Origin: Edaphobacter bradus
Lineage (GTDB): Bacteria > Acidobacteriota > Terriglobia > Terriglobales > Acidobacteriaceae
DNA: 64,000 nt
Direction of reading: 5' to 3'
Assembly (NCBI RefSeq): GCF_025685645.1
Contig: NZ_JAGSYF010000001.1
Coordinates: 930,001-994,000, forward strand
The position numbers were made by a program, and so were the translations under genes. Shown here piece by piece: positions 27,373-35,096 of the stretch (its first letter is position 1; every line of letters begins with the position of its first letter). The notes under the pieces were generated by a model, which had not been told where the DNA came from, did not search any database, and saw only the letters and a program-made list of their open reading frames with translations.

Positions 27373-28434
27373 ATGTTCAGGATGAAGTCGCGGCTTAGTA
27401 AGTGGATGTTTGCGGTATATCTTCTTATTGCTAGTGTGTGCGTCGGACCCATCTCCGCACAATCTAAAAACGTTAGCCCTGTAGCGCCAGGCGCCGAACG
27501 GGTGAAAGCGGTCGTTACCGAAGCCTATGAGAAGTTTCGTGGCGATACTGGAGGCAAGAATGCCGACTACATACCGTATCTCGCCAAAGTCGATTCAAAA
27601 CTGTTTGGGGTCGCCGTCGTTACGACAGATAACCAGGTTTTTGCGCTCGGTGACGTAAAGTATTCCTTCTCCATTCAATCGATCGCGAAGGTCTTCTCGC
27701 TGGCCCTCGCGATGGAAGAATCAGGTCCGGACAAAGTCTTCGAAAAGATCGGTTCCGAACCGACGGGTAGAGCCTTCAACTCTCCGGTAGCGGTAGTCGA
27801 CATGCCGAGCCACACCGCTAATCCGCTGGTAAACGCAGGGGCCATCGCCACGGTGAGCCTGATCTCCGGCAGCACGGCTGACGAGAAATGGGACAAGATC
27901 CTCGATTTTTACAGTAAGGTCGCAGGGGAGAAACTTACCCTGATCGATGAGGTATATAAATCGGAGGCCGCCACGAATACCGGAAATAAGGCTCTTTCGT
28001 ATCTGCTCGCGAAGTACGATCGCATCTATGCCGACCCGTTTGAATCGGTCGATGTCTATACCAAAGAGTGTTCTGTTGGAGTGAACGCCACTCAGCTTGC
28101 CCGCATGGGAGCAACCCTGGCAAACAACGGTGTTAATCCCGCTACAGGCGAACGTGTCATCAAAGAGGAGGACATACCGCATATTCTGTCGACGATGATG
28201 ATGGCTGGGCTCTACGACGGCTCGGGTGGTTGGGCTTGGCACGTCGGTCTCCCGGCTAAGAGTGGAGTTGGTGGTGGAATCGTAGCCATCGTGCCAGGCA
28301 AGGGAGCCATTGCCGTCTTCGCGCCGCCGCTGGATGAGGCCGGGAATAGCGTCAAGGCGCAAAAAGTCATCGAGTATGTTGCGAACAAGCTCGATTTCAA
28401 TCTGTACTCTCCGAGTTCGGTGGGATTGAAATGA
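27373..28434 (+). CDS. glsA: Glutaminase with signal peptide (periplasmic)
   Basis: A 353-residue glutaminase of the serine-dependent beta-lactamase-like fold, converting L-glutamine to L-glutamate and ammonia. The catalytic Ser-x-x-Lys lies in FSIQSIAKVFSLAL; also seen are VNAGAIATVSLI, NTGNKALSYLLAKYDRI and DVYTKECSVGVNATQLARM. Most bacterial GlsA proteins are cytosolic, but here a signal peptide (WMFAVYLLIASVCVGPISAQ) precedes the domain, so it should act in the periplasm. ATG at 27373 has GGAGG five bases before it; ATG at 27382 is an alternative. It sits between two porin genes, fitting uptake and deamidation of glutamine outside the cytoplasm. Confidence 0.93.
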   Translation: MFRMKSRLSKWMFAVYLLIASVCVGPISAQSKNVSPVAPGAERVKAVVTEAYEKFRGDTGGKNADYIPYLAKVDSKLFGVAVVTTDNQVFALGDVKYSFSIQSIAKVFSLALAMEESGPDKVFEKIGSEPTGRAFNSPVAVVDMPSHTANPLVNAGAIATVSLISGSTADEKWDKILDFYSKVAGEKLTLIDEVYKSEAATNTGNKALSYLLAKYDRIYADPFESVDVYTKECSVGVNATQLARMGATLANNGVNPATGERVIKEEDIPHILSTMMMAGLYDGSGGWAWHVGLPAKSGVGGGIVAIVPGKGAIAVFAPPLDEAGNSVKAQKVIEYVANKLDFNLYSPSSVGLK

Positions 28435-28488
28435 GCTTTCGCCGCATTACTGAGAATCATCGTGTCTCGAGGAGCAGGAGGACTAATC

Positions 28489-30090
28489 GTGAAATGGACC
28501 GCATGGAAAATATCGTGGAAAATCCTGTGGCTCCTGTTTGTGATCGCGGACTCTCCCGTCTTCGCGAGCGGTCAGGCCTCGGATATTCAAGCCGCTGACG
28601 CCAGTACCGAATCTGACACAACCGCTGAATTGCTGAAGAAGGTTGATCAGCTTGTTGATCAGAACATTCAACTCGAAAAGCAAAATCGCGAGCTGATGGA
28701 GGAGATCGGGGCTCTGCGGCGAGTCGTCAACAAGAAGCCTTCTGAGACGACACAGGCGCTTGAGAAGGCTGTCGTGGAAACGGTTCTTCCTGAGGCAAGT
28801 AGGCCACACCAACCGGTAAGCCAGTCCGCCAACCAACGTTCGGGCCGGACCTATAACCCGGATAACGACGATAAAACGCGGCTCCCGGAAGCCTCCGACG
28901 GAAACCCAGCCGTATTCGGAGAATTCAATCCCGGGCGTGGATTTACTGTCGCATCGGGTGAGTTAGGAACTCTAAACTTCAGCGGCTATATGGTTGCACG
29001 CTACCTGAATCAGTTGCCGCCCAACCAATCGGCGACCGACCATCTGGGGCGGCCCATCACGGTAGATCCTCGCAATGACTTTCAGTTCCACCGCGTCATG
29101 TTGTTTTCTCAGGGATGGCTATTCACTCCCAAGTTTCAATATGGAACGTTCGTATGGACTGTACAGGACACGAATCAAGTGGCAGTAGGCGGTGCCTTGA
29201 CTTACACCTTCAATAAATACATGACGCTTGGCGGAGGATGGAACGCATATCCCGGTACACAGTCGCTGCAGGGTTCTCACCCTTACTGGACATCTTACGA
29301 TCGCGTCATGGCGGACGAATACTTCCGGCCGTTCTTTTCGCAGGGAGTATTTGCCTTTGGACATCTCCTTCCGGCGCTTGAGTACAGATGGATGGTGGGA
29401 AATAACAACAGCAACCTCGATACACCCGCCGTCAAGCTCGACCGCGACCTCTCCGCGGGTTTCGCCTTCACATGGCTGCCCACAACAAAGGAGTTCGGTC
29501 CTCGCGGCGCCTTCGGAGACTACGAAAACCACGAGAAAGTCGCCACCCGCTTCAACCTCGCCTACACCTACAGCCCCGAGGATCGCCAGGCCGCACTCGG
29601 CTCCGCAACCACCAACACCACCCTGCGCATCGGCGACAGCCTCAACGTATTCGACCCCAACACCTTCGCCAACAACGTCACCGTGACGGACGTCCACTAC
29701 AAACTCCTCACCGCCTCCGCCGGAATGAAGTACCACGGCTTCTGGCTTCAGGGCGAGGGTTACAGCCGCTGGCTCGATCATTTCAAGGCCACCGGGCCGC
29801 TGCCCATGAGCGACATCCGCGATACAGGGTTCTACGTCCAGCTCTCAGACATGGTCATCCAGAATAGGCTCGAGCTCTACGGCGCCACCTCCTACATCTT
29901 CACCAAATACGGACACGACCCCAAAGAGTTCATCGTTGGCACTAACTACTATCCCTGGAACACACGCAACCTCCGCCTCAACGTGCAGTTGATTAACGTC
30001 GACCACTCTCCCGTCAGCAGCACCTTCGGCTTCTATACAGGGCAGCTCACCGGACAAGTATTCAGCTTCGGCATGACCGCCCTCTACTGA
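28489..30090 (+). CDS. Outer-membrane porin with N-terminal coiled coil (OprP-like)
   Basis: A 533-residue barrel protein. GTG at 28489 follows a good AGGAGGA site; the upstream GTG at 28462 has none. After a signal peptide (KILWLLFVIADSPVFASGQA) comes a coiled coil (LLKKVDQLVDQNIQLEKQN), a polar linker, then barrel strands (TLNFSGYMVARYLNQLP, FQFHRVMLFSQGWLFTPKFQ, RLELYGATSYIFTKYG) and C terminus GQVFSFGMTALY. Codon use shifts sharply from about 29,430 to the end, where nearly all third bases become C, unlike the 5' part and both neighbours. The gene may be mosaic. Third gene of the glutaminase operon. Confidence 0.82.
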   Translation: MKWTAWKISWKILWLLFVIADSPVFASGQASDIQAADASTESDTTAELLKKVDQLVDQNIQLEKQNRELMEEIGALRRVVNKKPSETTQALEKAVVETVLPEASRPHQPVSQSANQRSGRTYNPDNDDKTRLPEASDGNPAVFGEFNPGRGFTVASGELGTLNFSGYMVARYLNQLPPNQSATDHLGRPITVDPRNDFQFHRVMLFSQGWLFTPKFQYGTFVWTVQDTNQVAVGGALTYTFNKYMTLGGGWNAYPGTQSLQGSHPYWTSYDRVMADEYFRPFFSQGVFAFGHLLPALEYRWMVGNNNSNLDTPAVKLDRDLSAGFAFTWLPTTKEFGPRGAFGDYENHEKVATRFNLAYTYSPEDRQAALGSATTNTTLRIGDSLNVFDPNTFANNVTVTDVHYKLLTASAGMKYHGFWLQGEGYSRWLDHFKATGPLPMSDIRDTGFYVQLSDMVIQNRLELYGATSYIFTKYGHDPKEFIVGTNYYPWNTRNLRLNVQLINVDHSPVSSTFGFYTGQLTGQVFSFGMTALY

Positions 30091-30114
30091 CATCTTAAAG
30101 AGGAGAAAACCTCC

Positions 30115-31224
30115 ATGAAAAGCGCTTCTGACTGTTTGCGTTACAGAATAGTCCAGTTCGCTTTCGCTTTGGGCCTGAGTGCGTCCTTGGGGCTGTGTTG
30201 CAGTCCCGTAATCGCACAGTCCCGTCCTTCCGAACAGCCTGACGTTAATGATGCCCACTTCCACCTGACGAACTACATTCAGGAGGGCACAGATCTCCAC
30301 GACTTTGTGAGGATCATGGGCAACAAGGTGGGACGGGTTGCACTGTTCGGAATCCCGCTGCAGCAGCAATGGTCGTACGCGAACTCGGGTGACTCTGCTC
30401 CCACCTACTACTTGCAGACCGATTCGCCGCTCTACTACTACTCGTTCACGGATGCGTACATCGCGATGGCATACCGATCACTTACCAAGGAAGAGCAGGC
30501 GCGGTTTGAACCGATGATTACGGGCTTCAACCCGACCGATATGTACGCTGCGGATCATATTCGGCGAGTGCTTCAAACGTTTCCGGGTGTGTTCTCAGGC
30601 ATCGGGGAGTTCACGATTCATAAGGAGTTTGTCTCGTCCAAGATTGCAGGAGAGACAGCGGATCTTCAAAACCGTGCGCTGGACAAGGTTCTCGACTTCG
30701 CTGCGGAGGTTGGGCTGGTCGTTATCATTCACAACGACATGGATGTTCCATTCCCGAAGCAAGGCGCGCCGCCGGCGTATCTGGACCAGATGAAAGCTCT
30801 TTTGAAGCGGCACCCTGACACGACGATCATCTGGGCGCACACGGGTCTGGGACGCATCGTTCGACCGATAAAAGATCATGCAGCCAATCTTGCGGTCATC
30901 CTCAGCGATCCCACGTTGAAGAATGTCTATTTCGACATCTCGTGGGACGAGGTAGCCAAGTACGTTGTTGCGAGCCCTGAAGCGACAAAGATCACTGCGG
31001 ATTTAATCAATCGCTTCCCGGATCGCTTTCTATTCGGCACTGACGAAGTGGCACCCACTAGCCAGCAGAGCTACTTGAAGATCTTCTACCAGTATGAGCC
31101 CTTGTGGAATCTGCTTAGCCCAGAGGCCAGCGAGAAGGTGCGCAAAGGAAACTTCGCGCGTCTTTTCGACGAAGCGCGACCCAAAGTGCGAGCGTGGGAA
31201 AACACCCATGCTCGCGGCGAGTAA
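30115..31224 (+). CDS. Secreted amidohydrolase family protein (TIM-barrel metal hydrolase)
   Basis: A 369-residue protein with signal peptide (FAFALGLSASLGLCCSPVIA) and an amidohydrolase_2-type barrel. Likely metal ligands: DAHFHL near the start, Glu in IGEFTIHKEF, His in VIIHNDMD, His in IWAHTGLG, and Asp in FLFGTDEVAP. Members hydrolyse C-N, C-O or C-C bonds; TatD- and decarboxylase-like members share this pattern. It is last in the porin-glutaminase operon, 24 bases after the porin with an AGAGGAG site. Periplasmic amide or lactone cleavage would suit the context, but the substrate is unknown. Confidence 0.82.
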   Translation: MKSASDCLRYRIVQFAFALGLSASLGLCCSPVIAQSRPSEQPDVNDAHFHLTNYIQEGTDLHDFVRIMGNKVGRVALFGIPLQQQWSYANSGDSAPTYYLQTDSPLYYYSFTDAYIAMAYRSLTKEEQARFEPMITGFNPTDMYAADHIRRVLQTFPGVFSGIGEFTIHKEFVSSKIAGETADLQNRALDKVLDFAAEVGLVVIIHNDMDVPFPKQGAPPAYLDQMKALLKRHPDTTIIWAHTGLGRIVRPIKDHAANLAVILSDPTLKNVYFDISWDEVAKYVVASPEATKITADLINRFPDRFLFGTDEVAPTSQQSYLKIFYQYEPLWNLLSPEASEKVRKGNFARLFDEARPKVRAWENTHARGE

Positions 31225-31292
31225 TTTGGGACCATTGTGCGGTCGTTCCGATAGACAGAAAGCTACGTGGAGCCAACGAAAGGAGCGAAACC

Positions 31293-31306
31293 AGGAAAAT
31301 CCCTAG
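31293..31306. promoter_or_regulatory. Weak copy of the operator motif
   Basis: AGGAAAATCCCTAG matches the TAGGG-N4-CCCTA pattern with one damaged arm. It lies between the convergent amidohydrolase and DUF2950 genes, so it is less likely to be functional. Confidence 0.3.
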
Positions 31307-31349
31307 TGAGTCTCTTGGTCACCGACTGCAAATCGTTCCTGACCTTTTT

Positions 31350-32342
31350 CTAGTCTTCTTCCACTGGAGTCCAGGTTTTATCCGGATTGAAGCGCTCCAT
31401 CCTTTTGAATTCGTCCATTGTGGTGGGGCCGAAATCCTTTTCGTAGACGACGCCATCGTTGCTGACAATGAAGGTTTTCACCCCCGTGATGCCATATTCA
31501 GCCGGCGCGGCGACCAGCGCGAAGCCACCGATCATAGCCCCTTTGATTACGTAGTCCAGTTCTCCCAAGGGAGCGGCGGGGCCCTGGCCCTTTAGCACCT
31601 TGAAGAAATATCCGTGATAAGGCTCCTCTTTGCTGCTGTAGCCCTGCGCGATTGCTTCCGCGATTTTTTCACCTATTGGACCTCCCGGAGTGCCATCGGG
31701 GTTTCGCCATGTTAATCCGTCCTGTTTGCCGGGGGTGCTGATAATACGCTGCGCATACTGATTCACGTCGTACCCTTCGCGCTTTTGGAGGGCGTATTCG
31801 TCCTGCGCCTCCACGTAGCCGTGACAGATTTCAATGGCGTCGAGCTCATTATCGCCGATGCGACGGTTCAGAAGTTCCTGCCTGCCCGCCTTGCTATCGA
31901 AGAACCATTTGCTGCCTTTCTTCGCAATCGGTACAGGAAATGGCCAGTCCTCTTTGCCCACGAGAAGAAATGCTCGTTGCCCGTTCTTTGGGTCCACAGA
32001 GACGCTCTTTTTTTCGTGGGCTTCCTCGGCGAAATCGGCGGCACGCTGGCGGTCCTGCGCGATTTCTCCGGTGAAAACGATGTCTTCTCCATCGGGGCCA
32101 AAGATCTGAGCGAGCGCAGCCTCATCGAACTGCCCCGCGGCGCCGACCAGAGCATCGGCAGCCTGCTGCGGGGTGTCAAAGGTTTTCACTCCCGCAGGAA
32201 CGCCGGTGGCAGCAGTCGGAGTGGTCTTGGCAGGGGTCTGCTGAGCCGCAAAAGAGACAGGCATGGAGAGACATGCCGAGACCACGATGCCGACAACCAA
32301 GCCAGGTCGGGGGAGTTTTCCATTCGTAGATGTTGATTTCAT
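31350..32342 (-). CDS. DUF2950 family exported protein
   Basis: A 330-residue protein of the DUF2950 family. After a signal peptide (LVVGIVVSACLSMPVSFA) come family blocks: DTPQQAADALVGAAGQFDEA, FGPDGEDIVFTGE, KWFFDSKAGRQELLNRRIG, NELDAIEICHGYVEAQDEY and SSKEEPYHGYFFKVLKGQGP. Function unknown; in Proteobacteria and Acidobacteria it regularly neighbours DUF3300, as here. ATG at 32342 has AGGAG upstream and gives a normal signal peptide; ATG at 32369, three bases from the DUF3300 stop, has a GGAGG site but an unusually long acidic leader. Both starts would be translationally linked to DUF3300. Confidence 0.87.
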   Translation of the reverse strand: MKSTSTNGKLPRPGLVVGIVVSACLSMPVSFAAQQTPAKTTPTAATGVPAGVKTFDTPQQAADALVGAAGQFDEAALAQIFGPDGEDIVFTGEIAQDRQRAADFAEEAHEKKSVSVDPKNGQRAFLLVGKEDWPFPVPIAKKGSKWFFDSKAGRQELLNRRIGDNELDAIEICHGYVEAQDEYALQKREGYDVNQYAQRIISTPGKQDGLTWRNPDGTPGGPIGEKIAEAIAQGYSSKEEPYHGYFFKVLKGQGPAAPLGELDYVIKGAMIGGFALVAAPAEYGITGVKTFIVSNDGVVYEKDFGPTTMDEFKRMERFNPDKTWTPVEED

Positions 32343-32371
32343 CTCAGCGCTCCTATCATCGGCCTTCATGC

Positions 32372-33865
32372 TTACCTCCGCCGCCCGCCACCACGACCAC
32401 CGCCGCCGCCGCGAGATCCCATACTGGAGCCGCCACGGCTGCTGCTCGCGCGCGCGCTAGATCCGCTGAATCCTCTGGAACCACCGTCGAAGGAGGAGCG
32501 GTTTCCGCCGCTGCTGCGCGAGAGATCGCGGCTTCCCATACGATCCGCTCCGCCGCCTCCTGTCCCCCGGTCGCCGAAACCAGCTCCTCCCGCGCGATTG
32601 CCTCCACCAGGGCCTCCACGGTCACCTACACCTGCTCCACCGGCGCGATTGCCGCCACCGAGACCTTGTCCGCCGCGATTGGCACTGGCAAGATTGCCTC
32701 CCTGACGGCCAACCTGTTGCCTCGCGCTAGCCTGACGATTGGCAAGCGAGTCCCCGCGAGCCGAACCGCCAAAACGGTCCGCTGTTGTGCGATCTCCGTA
32801 TGGCGCGCCGCCGCGATGTTGTGGGTTGTGCTGCCAGGTATTGCCGCCGGAAGGTAGTTGCGACGGACGGCCTGCACCACCAACGCCGCCAACACCGCCG
32901 ACGCCACCGGCACCACCGGCCCCGCCGACGCCACCGGGACGGCCAGCACCACCAACACCGCCGACGCCACCCGCACCCCCTACACCTCCGACGCCTCCAG
33001 CACCACCGCGAGCTGGTAGTTGGGAAGCTCGGTTGCCGCCGCCAACGTTGGTGTTGCGGTTGAAATTATTGTTGTTGTTGATAGTGATGTCATTGTTGCC
33101 GCCCCATCCGCAGCCCCACCCCCAACCGCCGCCCCACATTGCGCCCATGGCAACGCCGACGCCGAAAGAGATCGCCAACCCAGCCGCATAGTATCCCGGA
33201 GGCGGGTAGTAAATAGGAGGATAGGGGTACACCGGTGGTCCATACACCACGACTGGATCGTAAGAAGGCACGTACACCACTTGAGGATTCGCCTGTTCGA
33301 TGATGATCGTGCTCTTGTTTTCGATAACCTTGGTCTCTACTTTTTGCTGTTCAGTCGACTTCAAATTGCCAGTACCCTCGGCCTTCTTACGCATGCGCTG
33401 GACGGCATCCATCACATCGTTTTGCTGCGCCAGAAACGCGTTGCCGAGATCAGTTGTCCACTGGATATCGTCTCCAAGGCGCTTGACTAAGTCGGGCAGT
33501 CCAGCCAAGGCCTGAATGCTTGGGTCCCAGGTCTGCTTGGCCACAGCATCAGCAAGGGCTTTATCTTTCAGCCCCGGATTCTTCGCAAGCCACTGTTGGA
33601 GTTGAATAATCTCAAGCGGATACGTGGAGGCGGCAAGGGTTTGGGCCAACATCGGATCTGGAAAGAGAGCAATCGGTGCGACAAGTGCATCCAATTGGTC
33701 CGGAGGAATCTTAGTAGCCGGGGCCGGCGATGTCGTCGACGCCGCTTTCTGCGGAGGGGGGGACTGCAACCTCGCCACTGCGTCACCTGGCACGATAACG
33801 ATGACGCAGAGGACTGCCATCAAACGTCGAAGTCCTGCTGCGAATGTTTCTGGCTTCGGATTCAT
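32372..33865 (-). CDS. DUF3300 family exported protein with long Gly-rich repeats
   Basis: A 497-residue protein. The ATG at 33865 opens a signal peptide (RLMAVLCVIVIVPGDAVA) and has GGAGGG nine bases upstream. The DUF3300 domain spans about residues 45-265: PDQLDALVAPIALFPDPMLA, LDDKAL-like LKDKALADAVAKQTWDPS, and the Pro/Tyr-rich PVYPYPPIYYPPPGYY. The rest is low complexity: Asn-rich, then repeats of GGVGGVGGAGG, then GNRAGGAG-type and a GGRGGGRRR end. The tail is far longer than in short homologues and very basic, suggesting binding to polymer or nucleic acid. Function unknown; upstream partner gene is DUF2950. An operator candidate lies 156 bases before the start. Confidence 0.85.
   Translation of the reverse strand: MNPKPETFAAGLRRLMAVLCVIVIVPGDAVARLQSPPPQKAASTTSPAPATKIPPDQLDALVAPIALFPDPMLAQTLAASTYPLEIIQLQQWLAKNPGLKDKALADAVAKQTWDPSIQALAGLPDLVKRLGDDIQWTTDLGNAFLAQQNDVMDAVQRMRKKAEGTGNLKSTEQQKVETKVIENKSTIIIEQANPQVVYVPSYDPVVVYGPPVYPYPPIYYPPPGYYAAGLAISFGVGVAMGAMWGGGWGWGCGWGGNNDITINNNNNFNRNTNVGGGNRASQLPARGGAGGVGGVGGAGGVGGVGGAGRPGGVGGAGGAGGVGGVGGVGGAGRPSQLPSGGNTWQHNPQHRGGAPYGDRTTADRFGGSARGDSLANRQASARQQVGRQGGNLASANRGGQGLGGGNRAGGAGVGDRGGPGGGNRAGGAGFGDRGTGGGGADRMGSRDLSRSSGGNRSSFDGGSRGFSGSSARASSSRGGSSMGSRGGGGGRGGGRRR
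32863..33012. repeat. Tandem-like GC-rich repeat coding Gly-Val-Gly/Gly-Ala-Gly
   Basis: Degenerate short units (complement of GGCGGTGTTGGTGG type) encode runs of GGVGG and GGAGG in the DUF3300 protein. The tract is prone to slippage, so its length may vary between strains. Confidence 0.75.
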
Positions 33866-34020
33866 GGGAAACTTCCCTCCGTCTTCCACTCTTCCGGGAA
33901 TCCCTTGAGACCCCCAGAGCGTGTCCACCTTCCGCCTGGCTCGCGTCGCGTTTCCGCTCCTCCCGGAATCGCAAGTTTGTGATCGTGAGGGAGTCTACCT
34001 CATGACGAAGAGAATCGATA

Positions 34021-34036
34021 CTAGGGAAAACCCTTA
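34021..34036. promoter_or_regulatory. Operator candidate upstream of DUF3300-DUF2950 operon
   Basis: CTAGGGAAAACCCTTA, the same near-palindrome as before the porin operon, 156 bases before the DUF3300 start codon on the opposite strand. Confidence 0.55.
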
Positions 34037-34049
34037 CATTTCAGGGCTC

Positions 34050-34253
34050 CTTACGCCAATGCCGGCCAGCCTATCCTTCGCAGAGGCAGCAGCAGTGTTT
34101 GTGGCGGCAATCAGTGCCCTTCAGGGTCTTCGGGATTAGGTCAGGGCCGGTGCAGCCAGCAAGTTCTGATCAATGGCGCATCTGGTGGTGTCGGTACCTT
34201 TCGCTGTTCAGATTGCCAAATCATTTGGGACTGAAGTAATTGCCGTATGCAGT
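34050..34253 (+). pseudogene. Zinc-type alcohol dehydrogenase / quinone oxidoreductase fragment
   Basis: A piece of an MDR-family reductase. The frame reads MPASLSFAEAAAVFVAAISA and LQGLRD, then a TAG stop at 34137-34139; it resumes as QQVLINGASGGVGTF and, after a frameshift, AVQIAKSFGTEVIAVCS. These blocks lie side by side in intact enzymes (NAD-binding region). The N-terminal catalytic domain and the C terminus are missing. It is an inactive remnant. Confidence 0.75.
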
Positions 34254-34259
34254 GATCTT

Positions 34260-34900
34260 GTCAGTCTTTTGCAATGAGATCGCTAACGAGTGCTGAAAGA
34301 TCAGCGACGCCAGTCCTTTGCCCTTAGCGGCAGGATCGTCCCAAGTTCCTTTATTTGCTTGAGCGGGCATCATGGACTTTCAGCGAATGTCCCGTGTGTC
34401 CTATTTGCCTGAATAACCGACGTAGCGGATAACTGGACATCGTGTAGGGGGGGAACACCTTCACGGGATGGGTTCGGGTAGTCCGCTCCACTCAAATTGG
34501 ATTGAGGCGATGTGTATGGCTTAGAGAATAGGGCGAAGGGAAAAAGGCATTGTTCTCAGCCCGATCCGCCGTTGCGCTGGTCCATCGAGATTTTCGCTGG
34601 CCATGATTTTTACCCTCTTAGTTGAGTTGAACAGAAACAGAAGATAAGCCCGTACGCTTGGCCGGGTAGAAGACGCCGTTGTTAGCCCGTAAGCTCTCCT
34701 TTCTCTTTCTTCGAAGTGGGTTCAGTCGGAGGAGGGTCTGCTTCTTGCAGACATAATCAGTAGAGGAGAGTAGCTCGGCCTGCATAGTACTCCCTGTTCG
34801 CCCGAACCTGCAATCCGACGTTATCGAGGGTGCCATTTGGTCAGTTCACCCTAAACCAGCCAAATGCTATAGATGCTCAAATGTTTATGCTGGCATTTCT
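34260..34900. other. Non-coding or decayed stretch left of tRNA
   Basis: No convincing gene. Short frames (for example one of 50 codons at 34221-34373 on the minus strand and one of 72 at 34618-34836) match nothing known and have no good ribosome sites. The region looks like debris next to an integration site. Confidence 0.45.
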
Positions 34901-34921
34901 TGGTGGCCCGGGCAGGAGTCC
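34901..34921. repeat. Partial copy of tRNA-Arg 3' end (att-like direct repeat)
   Basis: 21 bases identical to 34956-34976, the 3' end of the tRNA gene including CCA and part of the T arm, in the same orientation, 55 bases away. Integrases of genomic islands use such tRNA 3' ends and leave a direct copy. No integrase gene remains in the window. Confidence 0.65.
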
Positions 34922-34955
34922 TGACGGATACCGAGCTATGTAGATTTGTGGCTTA

Positions 34956-35032
34956 TGGTGGCCCGGGCAGGAGTCCAACCTGCGACCTTCGCGTTAGGAG
35001 TGCGCTGCTCTATGCAACTGAGCTACCGGGCC
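34956..35032 (-). tRNA. tRNA-Arg (anticodon CCT)
   Basis: A 77-base tRNA on the minus strand, 5' end at 35032. The acceptor stem GGCCCGG/CCGGGCC pairs perfectly and CCA is encoded. The D stem is GCTC/GAGC, the anticodon loop CTCCTAA and the T stem GCAGG/CCTGC. Two oddities: position 19 is C (loop AGTTGCATA) and position 56 is G (loop TTGGACT), a swap of the usual G19-C56 pair; and anticodon-stem pairs 27-43 and 31-39 are G-A and A-C. It decodes AGG. Its 3' end faces the accessory region and is partly duplicated next to it. Confidence 0.85.
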
Positions 35033-35096
35033 TTCTACGTTAGTGTATCGCGAGGCTTACCGACGGCCGGATGGTAAACTTGAGGGTGGAGAGTTT

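Noticed and set aside
29119..29781. 220-codon minus-strand frame inside the second porin
   Set aside because: Arises from the C-ending codon run on the other strand; Gly/Val/Ala-rich without domain.
32863..33012. Possible CRISPR-like repeat array
   Set aside because: The repeats are very short, degenerate, in frame and encode Gly-rich protein; no spacers of even length.
34221..34373. 50-codon minus-strand frame beginning MMPAQANKGTW
   Set aside because: It overlaps the antisense of the dehydrogenase remnant, is very short, and has no clear ribosome site or homologue known to me.
17396..34955. Second long att copy that would define the whole island
   Set aside because: I looked for the 21-base tRNA sequence near the left edge and saw none, so the island limits remain open.
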